Assembly: GCF_012489685.1 (NCBI RefSeq)
Contig: NC_080041.1
Coordinates: 20,089,802-20,153,801 of the forward strand
Length of the DNA: 64,000 bases
Source of the DNA: Lotus japonicus
Lineage: Eukaryota; Streptophyta; Magnoliopsida; Fabales; Fabaceae
Direction of reading: 5' to 3'
The notes beneath the pieces are model-generated. The model searched no databases and was not told the DNA's origin. It saw nothing but the letters and a program-made list of their open reading frames with translations. Within the stretch, counting starts at the first letter, position 1, and every line of letters begins with the position of its first letter. A program made the translations under genes and the position numbers. Below, piece by piece: positions 33,800 through 47,300 of the stretch.

Positions 33800-36565
33800 T
33801 TAAGGGTTTACAAATAAATCGGGGTGTGATTCCCGCATCTTATCCTCTAACTCCCAGGTCGCGTCACCAGTCTCTTGGTTCCACACGACCTTCACTAAAG
33901 GCACCTCCTTGTTTCTTAGGCGTCTTACACTTCGGTCGACGATCTTGATGGGCGGCACCTCCATTGTCAGATCATCTCTCAGCTGTATGTCGTCTGGCGT
34001 AATCACATGCGAATCATCTGCCATGTACTTTCGCAACTGCGACACATGAAGAACGTCATGGATGTTGGATAGAAACGGTGGTAGGGCGATCCTGTACGCC
34101 ACCGGTCCAACTCGCTCCGTGATCTGGTACGGCCCAATAAACTTCGGAGTAAGCTTCTTGGACTTGATTGCCCTTCCGACACCTGTCATCGGGGTAACCC
34201 GCAAGAAGACATGGTCTCCGGCCTGAAATTCCAACTCCTTTCGTCGGTTGTCGGCGTAACTCTTTTGGCGACTCTGCGCGGTTCTCATCTTTTCCTGAAT
34301 TCTCCTGACTTCCTCGGTGGTCTGTTGCACCAATTCCGGGCCAATCACCAAACTTTCTCCATCTTGATGCCAGCATAAGGGCGTACGACACCTCCGACCG
34401 TACAAAGATTCGTAAGGTGCCATGCCGATGCTCGCATGGAAACTATTGTTGTAAGTGAATTCGATCAATGGCAGCATCTCATCCCAACTGCCCTTGTGAT
34501 CCAACACACAGGCCCGTAGCAAATCTTCCAGCGACTGGATTGTCCTCTCTGTCTGCCCATCGGTTTGGGGATGATAGGCAGAGCTCAACCTCAACTTAGT
34601 TCCGAGGGCCTGCTGCAAGGCTCCCCAAAAGTGAGAGGTAAACCTCGGATCTCTGTCTGACACGATGCTGGTCGGTACACCATGTAGACGCACAACCTCA
34701 GCCACATAAATCTCCGCCAATTTCTCCACCTTGTACTTCAGATTGATCGGGATAAAATGAGCGGTCTTTGTCAAACGATCAACAACAACCCAAATTGCAT
34801 CGAACTTCCTCCGAGTTAAAGGTAAAGCCGTCATGAAGTCCATAGAAATACTGTCCCACTTCCACTCTGGGACATCTAGTGGTTGCAGCTTCCCTGCGGG
34901 CTTCTGATGCTCTACCTTCGCCTTCTGACATGTCAGGCAAGTAGAAACATACTCAGCAACCTGCTTCTTCATCCCAGGCCACCAGAAGTGAAGTTTCAAG
35001 TCCTGATACATCTTGTTCATTCCGGGATGGATACTCAGTCTACTCTTGTGTCCTTCATCCAGGATCAATCTTCTCATCTCTACATCGTCAGGCACACATA
35101 TCCGTCCCTTGCATCGCAGAATATTGTCATTCCCAATAGAGAACTCTGGTGCCTTTCCCTGAGTCACACGGTCTCGCCACTCAGCTATCCCTTCATCAGT
35201 CTCTTGTCTAGACTTGATCTCTTCCAAAAGTCCACTTGACACCGTCACCATTCCGAAACTCAGCCTTCCTGGTGCGAGCTTAATGTCCAAGCTCAGATCT
35301 CGGAAAGCCTCCAACAGTTCTAACTCCTTGACCATCATTGAGGACACATGTATAGCCTTCCGGCTGAGAGCGTCGGCTACGACATTGCTTTTCCCCGGGT
35401 GGTACTGTAGAGTGAACTCATAGTCCTGAAGGAATTCCATCCACCTCCGCTGCCTCATGTTCAGATCCTTCTGATCAAATAAGTACTTTAAACTCTTATG
35501 ATCGCTATAGATCGTGAACGTACTGCCATAGAGATAGTGTCTCCAAATCTTGAGAGCATAAACTATGGCAGCCAACTCCAAGTCATGTGTAGGGTAGTTC
35601 TTCTCATGAGTCTTCAATTGCCTTGAAGCATAAGCAATTGCTTTCTTATCTTGCATCATTACACACCCCAAACCATTGTGCGACGCATCACAATACACGT
35701 CATAAGGTTCTCCTTTCTTAGGTAAAGCTAGTATGGGTGCGGTGGTCAGCCGTTTCTTCAACTCCTGGAAACTAGCCTCACACTTCTCCGTCCACGCAAA
35801 CGGTTGATTCTTCTTTGTCAACTGAGTCAACGGTGAAGTCAACTTTGCGTAATCTTTGACGAATCGTCTATAGTAGCCAGCAAGCCCAACAAAGCTTCTG
35901 ATGTCGCTTGCTGTCTTTGGTTGCTCCCATGACAGAATCGTCTCGATCTTGCTAGGGTCAACGGCCACACCCTGACTTGATATGACATGACCTAGGAACT
36001 TCACCTCTTCCATCCAGAATTCACACTTCGAGCCGTTAGCATATAGCTCCTTCTCCCGCAATACTCCTAGCACTTGACGCAAATGTTCTTCGTGTTCTTC
36101 CTTACTCTTCGAGTAAATCAAAATATCATCAATAAACACCACCACGAACTTGTCCAGGAATGGCCTGAACACTCTGTTCATGTAGTCCATAAACACTGCG
36201 GGTGCATTAGTAACCCCAAACGGCATCACAAGATATTCATAATGCCCGTATCGGGTCCTGAATGCGGTCTTCTGGATGTCCGATTCCTTGACTCGGATCT
36301 GATGGTATCCTGACTTAAGATCTACCTTCGAGAAGATCACCGCTCCTCTAAGTTGATCCATCAAGTCGTCTATCCGAGGCATCGGATAACGGTTCTTCAC
36401 TGTCACCTTATTCAGCTGCCGGTAATCCACACACAATCTGGACTTCCCATCCTTCTTCTTTACCAATAGCACAGGTGCACCCCATGGCGATACGCTAGGT
36501 CGAATGAATCCCTTTGAGGAGAGATCATCCAACTGCTGTGCCAATTCTGCCAAGTACCACGGCAA
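33800..36565 (-). CDS. Gypsy pol: RT, RNase H, integrase, chromo-like tail
   Basis: Open for 921 residues. [34 protein letters not shown] and the active-site [10 protein letters not shown]. RNase [30 protein letters not shown] and ADALSRK. Integrase: CLTCQKAK zinc part, then [19 protein letters not shown] and QTDGQTERT. The C-terminus ([16 protein letters not shown] .. ATWELEDKM) resembles the tail of Tekay/Del chromoviruses. No stop inside. gag, protease and the front of the RT region are absent: only about 160 bp separate the PBS from this frame, so a deletion joined the leader to the RT start. The copy may be moved only in trans. Confidence 0.95.
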   Translation of the reverse strand: MPWYLAELAQQLDDLSSKGFIRPSVSPWGAPVLLVKKKDGKSRLCVDYRQLNKVTVKNRYPMPRIDDLMDQLRGAVIFSKVDLKSGYHQIRVKESDIQKTAFRTRYGHYEYLVMPFGVTNAPAVFMDYMNRVFRPFLDKFVVVFIDDILIYSKSKEEHEEHLRQVLGVLREKELYANGSKCEFWMEEVKFLGHVISSQGVAVDPSKIETILSWEQPKTASDIRSFVGLAGYYRRFVKDYAKLTSPLTQLTKKNQPFAWTEKCEASFQELKKRLTTAPILALPKKGEPYDVYCDASHNGLGCVMMQDKKAIAYASRQLKTHEKNYPTHDLELAAIVYALKIWRHYLYGSTFTIYSDHKSLKYLFDQKDLNMRQRRWMEFLQDYEFTLQYHPGKSNVVADALSRKAIHVSSMMVKELELLEAFRDLSLDIKLAPGRLSFGMVTVSSGLLEEIKSRQETDEGIAEWRDRVTQGKAPEFSIGNDNILRCKGRICVPDDVEMRRLILDEGHKSRLSIHPGMNKMYQDLKLHFWWPGMKKQVAEYVSTCLTCQKAKVEHQKPAGKLQPLDVPEWKWDSISMDFMTALPLTRRKFDAIWVVVDRLTKTAHFIPINLKYKVEKLAEIYVAEVVRLHGVPTSIVSDRDPRFTSHFWGALQQALGTKLRLSSAYHPQTDGQTERTIQSLEDLLRACVLDHKGSWDEMLPLIEFTYNNSFHASIGMAPYESLYGRRCRTPLCWHQDGESLVIGPELVQQTTEEVRRIQEKMRTAQSRQKSYADNRRKELEFQAGDHVFLRVTPMTGVGRAIKSKKLTPKFIGPYQITERVGPVAYRIALPPFLSNIHDVLHVSQLRKYMADDSHVITPDDIQLRDDLTMEVPPIKIVDRSVRRLRNKEVPLVKVVWNQETGDATWELEDKMRESHPDLFVNP

Positions 36566-36727
36566 TGGTACTAACTTCAGACAATCTCAATCAAACAACC
36601 ATCTTAGCACACAAGTCTACCCAAATCTCACCGCGAAGCTTTGAAAACACCTTTATCAAAAACAAAACACAATGAGCTCGGAAACTCGTAAGCCCAAAAC
36701 CCTTAGTGCTCTGGTTTCTCAACCGGA

Positions 36728-36739
36728 GCTCTGATACCA
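36728..36739 (-). promoter_or_regulatory. Gypsy primer-binding site (tRNA-Met)
   Basis: Minus reading TGGTATCAGAGC, three bases inside the 5' LTR. Confidence 0.95.
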
Positions 36740-36742
36740 CAA

Positions 36743-39659
36743 TGTAACGCCCCGATTTCTCGTGCGTCACGGAAAACCGGATATCCATTTTCACAAAGAA
36801 TTTTCGTCGTTCAATTAATTATTCTTAATTAATGACAAACCATTCATTATTACGAAAACCTCGAATGTTAAACCTCCTTTGTACTCCAATTGATCGTAAT
36901 AAATAAATCATGGGCGAAGAATGAAATGAAACGTAGGTTCTATTAGCAGAAGATAAACTGTTTGAACCGGAAATGAAATAAAATAGCAAAATGAGACACT
37001 CGCCCATGCGAGGCCAATTATTCAAAATTAAGGGTACTCAAATATCCCCAACCGTTACAAAACTGAGTTGATAAAAAGTAAATAAAATATCTCGGCACGA
37101 AGCTCACTCCGCCCCAAGGATACCCTCAACTCTGTTCTTGGCGTCCCTCCCTTCTGGATTGGCAGGGTCTCCATCAGAACCCTCAAGCCACCCATTCCGC
37201 TGCTCCTTGGCCGGCGCTTGAGGCTTGGACACTACTTCTTCAGATGGGTCGAGCTCCACAGAAGAGACCCTCGAACCATCATCCTGGGGAATCTGAAATC
37301 GTGGAGGTGCGTAGGGCATACGAATGGTTCCTCCATGTACGCGCTGGACCTCCATCACCCCTCCATACACGTCATAACTCGTCAACTCCGCGCCGCCGAC
37401 ATAAATCCTCCGAATCCCGGACGTGTCGGCCATCCAGGCTCGGTCTTCCTCCTCATTGAGGAGTTTCAGCTCCAGAATGTGGAATGACGACTGTGAAGTC
37501 AGCACCATCTACCCGCCCCCAAGTAAACACATAGCAAACAAGCAAGGGTCAGGTCTAAAAGGAAAACAACAAGAACATACAGTACAGTGGATATAAATGA
37601 ACATCATCCGCTATCGAAATAATTCTCTTTCTCTTTAAAGTTTTAGATGTTAGTTAGTCACCTAACGATTCCTCACTTCTCACAACCCGCCAAACACTTC
37701 CATGGCCATCTTCGTGCTTCCGCAGAGGCACGGTAATCACGGTGACCGCAGTCAACCAAACACGTGGAGCCGCAATGATCCACAAAAATCACGGTGACCG
37801 CAGTCAACCAAACACGTGGAGCCGCAATGATCCACAAAAATCACGGGTGACCGCAGTCGACCCAAAATCTCCCTCGCGTGCAAGCCCATCGTTCTCATGG
37901 ACCATAGTCTACCCGACCTATGTCCGTAAATTAATTAATTTCACTTGCAAGCGAGTCACAACAATATTAGTTCTTTTCCTCTTTGTTCTTAAGGCTCTAA
38001 GTCAGTCACCCTAAGTCTTTAGCTTAACCGCACACATTAAATAGCACCATTCACGATAACAAGGGAATTACAGCTAGGTGAGCGACCCTTGTTACCAATA
38101 ATCACAACTCATGCACCTTGAATCGTAGAAAGATCATCAAGTGATGTATCTTAAGACTTGTGCATCAAACGGTAGAAAAGAATTTACCGAACCCCCAAAA
38201 GTAGGGTTCGGCCGAACCTAAAGGAAGCCCTTAGGGTTTTCAAAAACATTTCTTTTCCTTCCCTTTGATCACATGTGTCCAAGTACAGCCCAAACAACAC
38301 ATTAGTCATACAAGATTTCAGCTTTCATCATCACACAAACATCAAGTTATGGCAAGTACTTCACTTAGCAAATTTTGCAAGCATGCATACAAATTTTCAT
38401 GGCATCAAGACCTCAACAAGGATTTAAATCCACAATTTCATGCATCATAATTTACCATAAATTGTCCCAACGAGAACTCATACGATATGAACATGAAAAC
38501 GGAAGAAAAAGTGGTCCAATACCCCTAAATTGGGTTCGGCCAAGCCAAGTTTTAGACCTTAGGGTTTTGCAAATTTTTTCTTTCTTCCTTTTCATATTCA
38601 CAAGCATAATATAGTCCCCAAACACCGTCATATTCTCCCAGAAATTCCAGAACTCAAGTTTTCACATTGATCATGTTAGGAACACACATTCCATGAACCC
38701 AAAATTAGCAAGTAAGCATGTGATCGTGTCATAGAAACATTGGACAGTAGAAACATGTCAAACAAGGCTTTGGAAGCATGAATTTCACTGCATAAAACGC
38801 AGAAACAAAAACACTCAGCCCTAACCTCATGAAATCGCATAGCAAGAATCACAATTTTTCAAGAAAGCTCATGTTATGACCTTATCCTACCCAAAAGATC
38901 CTAAGACCAGCCCTTACCTTGGGTTTTGGTCTGGAAAAAGAGGAGAATAATGAAGGTTGAAATAGCTTTCCTTGCTGTCCAAGTCTCCCTCTCTCCCAAA
39001 CAGCTCTCTCTCTCGCGCACGGTCCTCTCTCTCTCGCGCACGGTCCGACGGTGGTGGCAAGGCTAGGAGCGGTGGCGGTTCAAGGGTGCAAAGGAAGACT
39101 CTCTCACTCTTTTCTCTCCTGAGTTTTTCACGTAAGAGGTATCCAACTTCTGTTTTCAGAACAGAATGAGAAAATAATTCTTTTCCCCCCCTCCAAACCC
39201 TAAGCAGCTCGCGCCCCACCCTCCATCACTTGGGCTAGGGTTTTGTTTTTCCACAAGCCCGACCCAAGTCCAACCTTAACCCACCAGTCTAATTACCTAA
39301 TCAGACCTGAAACTTACTAAAACCTAAGCCCTCAAAGGTAAATTCATAATTAAATACGGACTTAGAAGAAAAACAATGCAATAATTCTGCTGGCACTGTA
39401 CAGCCGGAACTGCGTTCACTAAAACGGGGATATCTGGAGCTACAGATATCGGATCGACGCTAAACCACTTGGAGAATTTTCTAGACTTGAAGGGCTACAA
39501 CTCTCATGAAGGAAGTTTTCCCAAATGAAGTCGTTAAGACCCTCTAAAAATTCACACAAGTTGACAGTTCTAATCTGCCAGTTATCAAACATAGCCAAAA
39601 ACTTCAATTTTATTCAAACTTCCATAAAATTTGTTCCAAGTTGAACATAGGGCCTTACA
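36743..39659 (-). repeat. Gypsy 5' LTR
   Basis: 2917 bp, tgtaac..cttaca on plus. It is intact and serves as the reference for the site where the Copia entered the other LTR (38139-38150 region). Confidence 0.95.
37104..37508 (-). CDS. 134-aa open frame inside the Gypsy 5' LTR, unknown
   Basis: Partner of 23629-24033, with only a handful of residue changes (for example DTSGIRR against DTFGIRR). No recognised domain. Conservation here mostly reflects the young age of the LTR pair. Confidence 0.3.
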   Translation of the reverse strand: MVLTSQSSFHILELKLLNEEEDRAWMADTSGIRRIYVGGAELTSYDVYGGVMEVQRVHGGTIRMPYAPPRFQIPQDDGSRVSSVELDPSEEVVSKPQAPAKEQRNGWLEGSDGDPANPEGRDAKNRVEGILGAE

Positions 39660-41303
39660 GGAATGTAGCCAGAGAAGGAAATCGACCTCACCGTCTACCA
39701 AAGATTCATTGGAAGAAGAAAACCAACTTTGTGGCTGGGAAGGTCACTAAAGAGAGCTGCTCAGAGGGGTGTTATCAACTGAAATTGGAAGATGAGCAAA
39801 GAATAGGAAGAACCATAGTTGCGTCGCTGAGAGGCACCCAAAGCTTACAAGTGGTGAAGGATTTTTTGCACTGTCACGGCTGGTTGCAGATCAAGGTAGC
39901 TTTGATGGGAGCAAGGGAAGTAGCTATTGAATTCAATACTCAAGAGGAGATGTTCCACTTCCTTAGCAACGAAGGGGAACTTGGTAATATCTTTACAACC
40001 ATAAAACCTGCTTCCATCCTTGACAAACCCACTAGGTACCACATTTGGACGAGGGTATGGCAGGTGCCTCTGGGGGTGTGGAATAGAGATTTTTTCGCTC
40101 TGGTTGTCAGCTCTGTTGGGGAACTCACCACAGTAGATGAGGCGGCAGAGGCACGCAGGAGATACGATTTCGCCAGAGTACTAGTGAGCTCCCCACTCCC
40201 CTTCATCGAAAGAAGGAAGGTGACTATTCAAGTTGATGATCAGATCATTAATGTGGTAATGGAAGGGGAAGGCATCATGGCGTCAGAGGATGATCTACAT
40301 CAACATGTATGGAGTCTAGAAAATTCAAGTATCGCCAACCAAGAAGAGCATGCTTCGATAGGGACGGTGGTTGAGGAATCAGTGGCGGGAAGTGATGAAG
40401 AGGCAGTGGCGGAAAACTCACCGGAATCCCATGCCTTGGCCATGGTGGTTTGTCAGGAGGTAGGGGATGAGGAGATTAGTACAGAAGTCAGTAAAGGTGT
40501 GACAGAAAAGGAACACCTTTTGGGGAAATTTTTTGAAAACAGAAAGGGAACATGTGAAGCTGATTGGTGCAATGGCATGATAGGACAGTGTGTACTACGT
40601 TGGGGAGACAAACCTAGCATCAAAGTGGATATCTCTGGGCTTGAAGGGATCTGGAATAGGGTCAACTCTGATTCTAGGATAATAATAGGTGGTCATTTTG
40701 GTCTCGAGCTAAACCTTGAGGGGACACAAAAGTACAGGTTGGTGGGGGAGGAGGAAAGTCAACCTTTCTTTTCTTTGTCAAAGCTGAGCTGGAAAATCAC
40801 TGAACAACACTTAATGGGTGGAATGAAAGGAAAGCCAAGATCAAAAATGAGTTGTAGGAAAAATTTTATTGGGCCACTACCTCTTGATGGGCCAAATTTT
40901 ACTCAACCCATGGAGCTCCAGCCCCGAATTATGTCATCTCAACCAGATGAGGAGGATATTGGGAACACACCGCTACCTACACCGAAAAAGAAAAGAGGAA
41001 GACCCAGGAAAGTGAAGAACATTGCTCCAGAGCCACAAAATTCTACAGATCTCACAAAAGGCTTGTCTCCCCTTAAGAGAAGAGGACGAAAACCCAAAGC
41101 TCCCTCCTCGAAAGTGGATCCACTAGTGGCAAAGGAGAATAGTCAAGTAGAAAGGAACTTAAATGGCAGGTACATGACTAGAGCTTCCAAGGTCTGGCTG
41201 CTAGGCAAAGTTCTGGGTTTGGAATACGAAGGCACTGACGAAAAGGCGATTGCTGCACTCGAAGGTGATCTTGGAACCTTCTTACCAGAATCAGCAACAA
41301 TCA

Positions 41304-44300
41304 ATGGAAAGGACTTGGCTATCATGGAATGTCAGGGGACTGGGGAAGGCAGAGAAGCGACGAGAAGTCAAGGAGGCCCTGAGGAAAGCCCAACCACAGC
41401 TGGTGATGTTGCAAGAAACGAAATTAGATGCCCAGAAAGAGAAGATAGCCCAGAATTTTGCCAAGTGTAAGGCCCTAAGTTCAATTTGGAACAATTTTAT
41501 GAAAGTTTGAATAAAATTGGAGTTTTAGCTAATGTTTGATAACTGGCAGATTAGAACTGTCAACTTGTACGAATTTTTAGAGGGTCTTATCAACTTCATT
41601 TGGGAAAACGTCCTTCATGAGAGTTGTAGCCCTTTAAGTTAAGAAAATTCTCGAAGTGGAATCAGGTCATTCCGACCTCTGTAGCTCGAGATGTTCGCGT
41701 TTAAGCGACGGTGGTTCCGGCTGTACAGTACCAGCGAGTAAATTAGCTTGTTTTCTTCTAATTCCGAATTTGATTATGAAATTACTTAAGAGGGCTTAAG
41801 TTTTTAATTAGATTCAGGTCTGATTAAGTGCTTAAGTTATTGGGTCAAGGGTTTGGCTTGGAGCGGGCTCAAGAGAAAAGAAAAGAAACCCAAGCCCATG
41901 AAGAGGGGGAGCCCGCGGTTGTATTAGGGTCTTGAAGGGGGGAAAAGTTTCTTTTCCATTCAGTTCTGAAATAGAAACCCTTGCACTCCTTACGTAAAGA
42001 AAACAGAAGAGAAAAGAGTGAGAGAACCACCCCTTGCACCCTTAGCCGCCGCCGACCAAGCCACCACCGCCACCTTGTGCGCGCGAGAGAGAGAGAGGGA
42101 GACCTGCGAGAGAGAGAGCTCGAGTAGGAGGGAAGAGAGGGATGTGGAAAGCAAGCAACTAAGCTCTGAACATGCATCTTTTCTCTTTTTTCAGACCAAG
42201 AACCCAAGGTAAGGGCTGGTCCTAGGAGTTGGGTAGCATGTCTAGGCCCTATTGCCATGCTTTGACATGATTTTATGTATGAACTTGATTGATGTGCTTG
42301 AGGTTTTGAATATGCGATGTGTGCTGGACTTTTTCCATGTGATATTGGGTTACACTGTGAACATGTTACTATATTTGATGCTGGTAGATGACTTAGAACC
42401 CTTAGAATAGAATGGCTAAAACGAAATTGATGGCAAATGCATTCTCTGTCAGATTTCTGTGCTGGACAGTAAACTTCAGGTCCTATTTTCACTTGTTTCT
42501 GGTCGCCAAATAAAGCAATGATTAACATACAAATTGTAGATCTTCGAAAGAGCTTTCCAGGCATATAAAGATCATAAATTTTGGTCTAGTATTGTGTGTT
42601 GTAGGTCGTTTTGGGTAACTGTCATACCTGCTTTTTTCCCTGTGTCGGACAGAAACTTTAAGGAGTAATATCACCTAATTCTGGGGCTCAAATGAAAATG
42701 ATTTTAACTAGATAGTTGTAGATATTTGAAATAGCTTTCCAAAAAGATATTATACATAATTTTTTGTTGGAGGACGCATTCTGTAGACCAGTTTCAATGA
42801 ACGTTGTTTCTGCTGTCCAAAAAGCTAAGTTGCGAAAATGTGTTGTTTTCCATGCATAAGCCTTATGTTACCTTATTTGATAATTTATGCCATGATGTGC
42901 CATGTGTAAGTGTAAGTTTATGCTATGCCTTACGTGAATTGTGATATTATTGGAAATTGATCAAAGGGTCGCTCATCTAGCTGTAATTCCCGATGTGTCT
43001 GTGATCGTTTAATTGTTATATTTATGCGATGTTGATGTAAGACTCTAGGTTGACTTTAGAGACTTAAACAAAGAGAAACGTGTAATTAACTCGCTTGCAA
43101 GTAAATGTGAATAATATGGGCATAGGTCTAGTCTAGACTATAGTCCATGAGAACGATGGGCTTGCACGCGAGGGAGAATTGTGGATTGACTGTTGGTCTC
43201 CATGTGAAAAGGTTGACTGCGGTCACCTAGAGATTTTGTGGATCATTGCGGCTCCACGTGTTTGGTTGACTGCGGTCACCATGAGATTTTTGTGAAGTAT
43301 TGCAGCTTCACGTGATTGTACATCCGCGGATGTAAGTGATTGGCCAAGGCAGGATTGGTGGGTTGTGTGATGTGAGATTCCGTTAGTAACTGACTCTTTC
43401 CCATAAAAGACATATAATGTACTTATATTATGTTGTTGTTGATTTTTTTCATTATCATTCTTTTTGTTGGACCTGACCCTGCTTGTTTGCTATGTGTTTA
43501 TTTGGGGGGGGGGTAGATGGTCGTGAAGATAATGGCGACGACTCATTCTTGGGAGTTGATGCTACGTGACGAGCCACTACCGGATGACGGCTACTTTTCT
43601 GATGAAGAGGAAGAAGATAAAGAGGAAGGGCCAAGGATATTGTTGGGTTGTGAGACATCCATTTTTCTTTTGGGTTGAGAGTACCGAGTTTTGGAAGTAT
43701 TGAACCATTACTTTATTTTAGTTGAGATAGTTTAACTTGATGTAATTTACCTTGAAGTTTTCTTCCGGATATTTATTTCATACTCTTTTCAATGACTAAT
43801 AAAGTTTGAGGTTTACGTTGATGATTATTTCCGCAAGTTTGAAATGGTTAAGTTTCGAGAATTTTGTAAAATTGAACTTTTATCATTAATTCAAGATTAA
43901 TAAGTGAATCGACGAAAACTCTTTACGAAAATTGGTTAATTAGTTACTGTGTAACACTCGAGAAATCGGGGCGTTACACCAAGGCTCTTAATTTTGAGAG
44001 CGTGGTGGTACCTGCAATTGGGGCTGCTGGTGGACTCTTAACCATGTGGAAAGCCTCAGCTTTTTCCCTGATTCGAACTTTCAAGAGGGATAGGTATGTA
44101 TTCATAGTTGCCAGAGATGTTGTTCTGATTGGTAACATCTATGGACCAAGTATCGAAGGAGAAAGAGAGATATTCTTTGTTGAGCTGGGAACCTTTCTTA
44201 GCAACTGGCAGGAAGGGTATGTTTTGGGGGGAGACTTCAATGCGACCTTGAACGCAGAGGATAGGAGTGGAGGATTGGGTGGTCTTGAACTCTCTTTTGG

Positions 44301-47300
44301 CAGTTTTGTGAATGAATGCAGATTGATTGATTTACCCCTCCAAAATTCAGAGTTTACATGGTTTAGTCCGAGAAATGGAGGGGTAAGGAGCAGAATTGAC
44401 AGATGGTTACTCAATGAGGTAGCTTGGTCATCTCTAGAGGAAGCCATTCAACGTGTGGAAAATTGGGGACTCTCAGATCACAGAGCAGTTTCTCTGGTTA
44501 TAGGGCATTTCAGTTCGGGTCCAAAGCCATTTATGTTATATAATAATTGGCTTCTGGACAAGGATTTTGAGAGAATGGTACAAGAATGGTGGAGCACAAA
44601 TACAGTACAGGGGTGGACAGGTTATGTATTGCAGAAAAAATTGAAGGATTTGAAAGTTAAAATCAAAGAATGGAAATGCCACTCGCATGCACATGAGGAG
44701 GAAAAAATCAAGGAGCTAGAAGGGGAATTACAAAGTGTGATGGAGAGATTAGAAGAGGAAGGTGTGACAGAGGAGCTGAGACTTAAAAGGACTTAGATAA
44801 TCAGTGGATTATGGGAAGGTTATAAGAAAGAAGAATCCAAATGGCTCCAAAAATCAAGAGTGAGATGGCTGAAAGAGGGAGATAAAAATACAGCTTTCTT
44901 CCACTTTGTAAGCAAAACAAGGAGATCAAGAAACTACATCCACAGGTTGAGAGTAAGGGGACAGGAGATTAATGATCCTACAACAATAAAAGAGGCCATA
45001 AGAGAGCACTTTAATTCCTTTTTCACACGTGAGGAATTGATCAGACCAAAAGTACGATGTCCAAACATGAGGAAGCTATCTACGAGGGAGAAAACTGCCT
45101 TAGAGGAAGAATTCACTGAGAATGAAATATGGGATGTGCTCAAGAACTGTGATGGTAACAAAGCACCCGGACCCGATGGGTTCAACTTTAATTTTTTCAA
45201 ACATTTCTGGGCTCTAATCAAAGGTGATGTGTGCAAGTTTTTTGCGGAATTTCATGCTAACGGGAAGCTTGTGAGAGGACTGAATGCATCCTTCATCTCC
45301 CTGATTCCTAAAACTAGTCTTCCACAAGAGGTAGCTGATTTCCGTCCTATAAGTTTAATAGGAAGCATATACAAACTGGTTTCTAAGGTGCTCGCAGCAA
45401 GATTACAACGGGTAATGCCAAAGTTGATATCTGAAAATCAGTTTGCATTTACTCCGGGGAGACAAATAACCGATTGTATTCTAATTGCTGCGGAGGTGGT
45501 GGATTATCTAAACAAGAGTAAAAAGGGTGGATATCTACTAAAAATAGACTTTGCTAAAGCCTATGATACAGTAGAATGGAAATTTCTACTTGATTTGTTA
45601 GCAGAAATGAACTTTGGAGATAAGTGGAGGTTGTGGATTAAAAGCTGTATAACAACAGCCTCACTAGCAATTTTCGTCAATGGCTCACCATCCTTGTTCT
45701 TCGACATTGAAAAGGGGTTGAGGCAGGGAGATCCTCTCTCCCCTCTGCTCTTTAACATTTGTGCAAATGGACTCTCCTGCATGTTGAATCAACTACTTGG
45801 AGAATCTGGGATCAATCTATTTAGTGGTGTGAAAATGGGAGATGCAGAGGCTCTAAATCATCTCCAATTTGCAGATGATACATTATTATTCTGTGAAAAG
45901 GATGAAAGACAGTTAGAACTTTTGTGTCATGCCTTGTTCTCCTTCCTCTTTGCATCGGGTTTGAGACTCAACATGGCAAAATCAGTTCTCATCGGTTGCA
46001 ATGTGGATTCTAATGAAGTTGCAAGGGTTGCACTAAACTATGGGTGGACAGTGGGATCTCTACCGATTACTTATTTGGGTGCACCATTAGGTGGCAACCC
46101 AAGAAGAATTTCCTTCTGGGCACCAATGCTGGATAATTTGAGAAAGAAAAGGAGATCGTACAACTCAAAATTCATCTCTTTGAGTGGACGAGTGGTTATA
46201 CTAAAGGCAGCATTAAATTCTATACCGGTCTACTGGATGAGTTTGTTCAAAGCGCCAAAGGGTGTTATATTGGAAGTGGAAAGAATATTCAGAGCTTTCC
46301 TGTGGGGGAGGGAAGACAGGGGAAATAAAATGGTGTGGATCCCATGGGAGATGGTATGCAAATCCAAGGAAAAAGGTGGACTCGGGCTAGGTCATTTAGA
46401 GTGGAAAAACAAGGCCCTTCTGCTGAAGTGGGCATGGCGGTATGGCACAGAAGTGAGCAGCTTATGGAGAAGATTGATTGCTGGGAAATATAAGTGGGAG
46501 AACAGAATTCTTTTTCTTCATACAGTGTTGGAAGACAGTAGGTCTTTGTCAGCAATCTTAAATGACATATCATCTGTGCTGAAGGAGGACTCTATGATAT
46601 CAATAGGATTTAAAGAGCAATTGATGTGTGGAATAGGCGATGGAAAGAACATCAGATTTTGGATGGATCATTGGAGTGGAGATAAAGCACTAAGCCTTCA
46701 ATTCCCAAGACTTTTTGCCAATGCAACCTGCAAAACAGCTTTCATAGCGGAGATAGGATTGTTTGTAAGAAATAAATGGGTGTGGGATATCCCTTTTAGA
46801 AGGAACTTCTTTGGCTGGGAGTTGGAAGCATACAATGAGTTCCTTAATCTCATTAATACTCAGATTCCAGCAGCAGATTCAAGTGACTTTATAATATGGT
46901 GCGGTAGTGAAAATTGCTTCTTTTCAGTAAGAAACTTATGTAAGTGGGTTGATGACAACTTGACTGAAAATGTAGAATTTTCTGTCCCAGACAAGATCAG
47001 AAAATTGATTCCCCCCAAGGTATGCTTACTGTTTTGGCAAGCTTGCCATAATAAATTGGCAACGAAAATGAATCTATGGAGGAGAGGAGTAATTGATGTT
47101 GATCAGAGGTCATGTTCCTTCTGTAATGGAGCAGAGGAGACAAATGATCACCTCTTTGTCTCTTGCCCGAGGGTTAATATATTATGGACCAATATCTTCA
47201 GAAAAGGAGGCGTTTCTTGGGCAGGTCCTAACACCTTGGTGGCACTTCAGGAAGAATGGAATAATATACAGTCAGGTATGGACAACACTATCTGGAAATT

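Larger units (their letters stand above)
23268..39659 (-). mobile_element. Tekay-like Gypsy retrotransposon with nested Copia
   Basis: LTRs of about 2.9 kb begin tgtaacgcc and end ccttaca on plus. The right one (36743-39659, 2917 bp) is the 5' LTR; the left one (23268-24668 plus 32248-33762, 2916 bp) is the 3' LTR, split by the Copia. A tRNA-Met PBS and a purine tract are present. Only pol from the RT start onward remains, so the copy is non-autonomous. I counted about 15 differences between the LTRs by eye. Confidence 0.95.
22728..43991 (+). pseudogene. LINE ORF1 (RRM, DUF4283-like, AT-hooks), split by two insertions
   Basis: Coding parts are 22728-23267, 39665-41465 and 43984-43991, giving about 782 codons; frames join exactly once the inserted LTR elements and one TSD copy each are removed. 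Residues about 85-165 form an RNA-recognition motif (RTLFIDGL and SKFGFVRFL as the RNP-like blocks). The part after 39665 contains a DUF4283-like segment (VWQVPLGVWNRDFF) and two AT-hook-like motifs (KKKRGRPRK, KRRGRKPK). L1 ORF1 proteins bind the element RNA and form the particle for retrotransposition. No internal stop was seen, so only the nested insertions break it. The last part overlaps the start of ORF2 in another frame. Confidence 0.85.
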
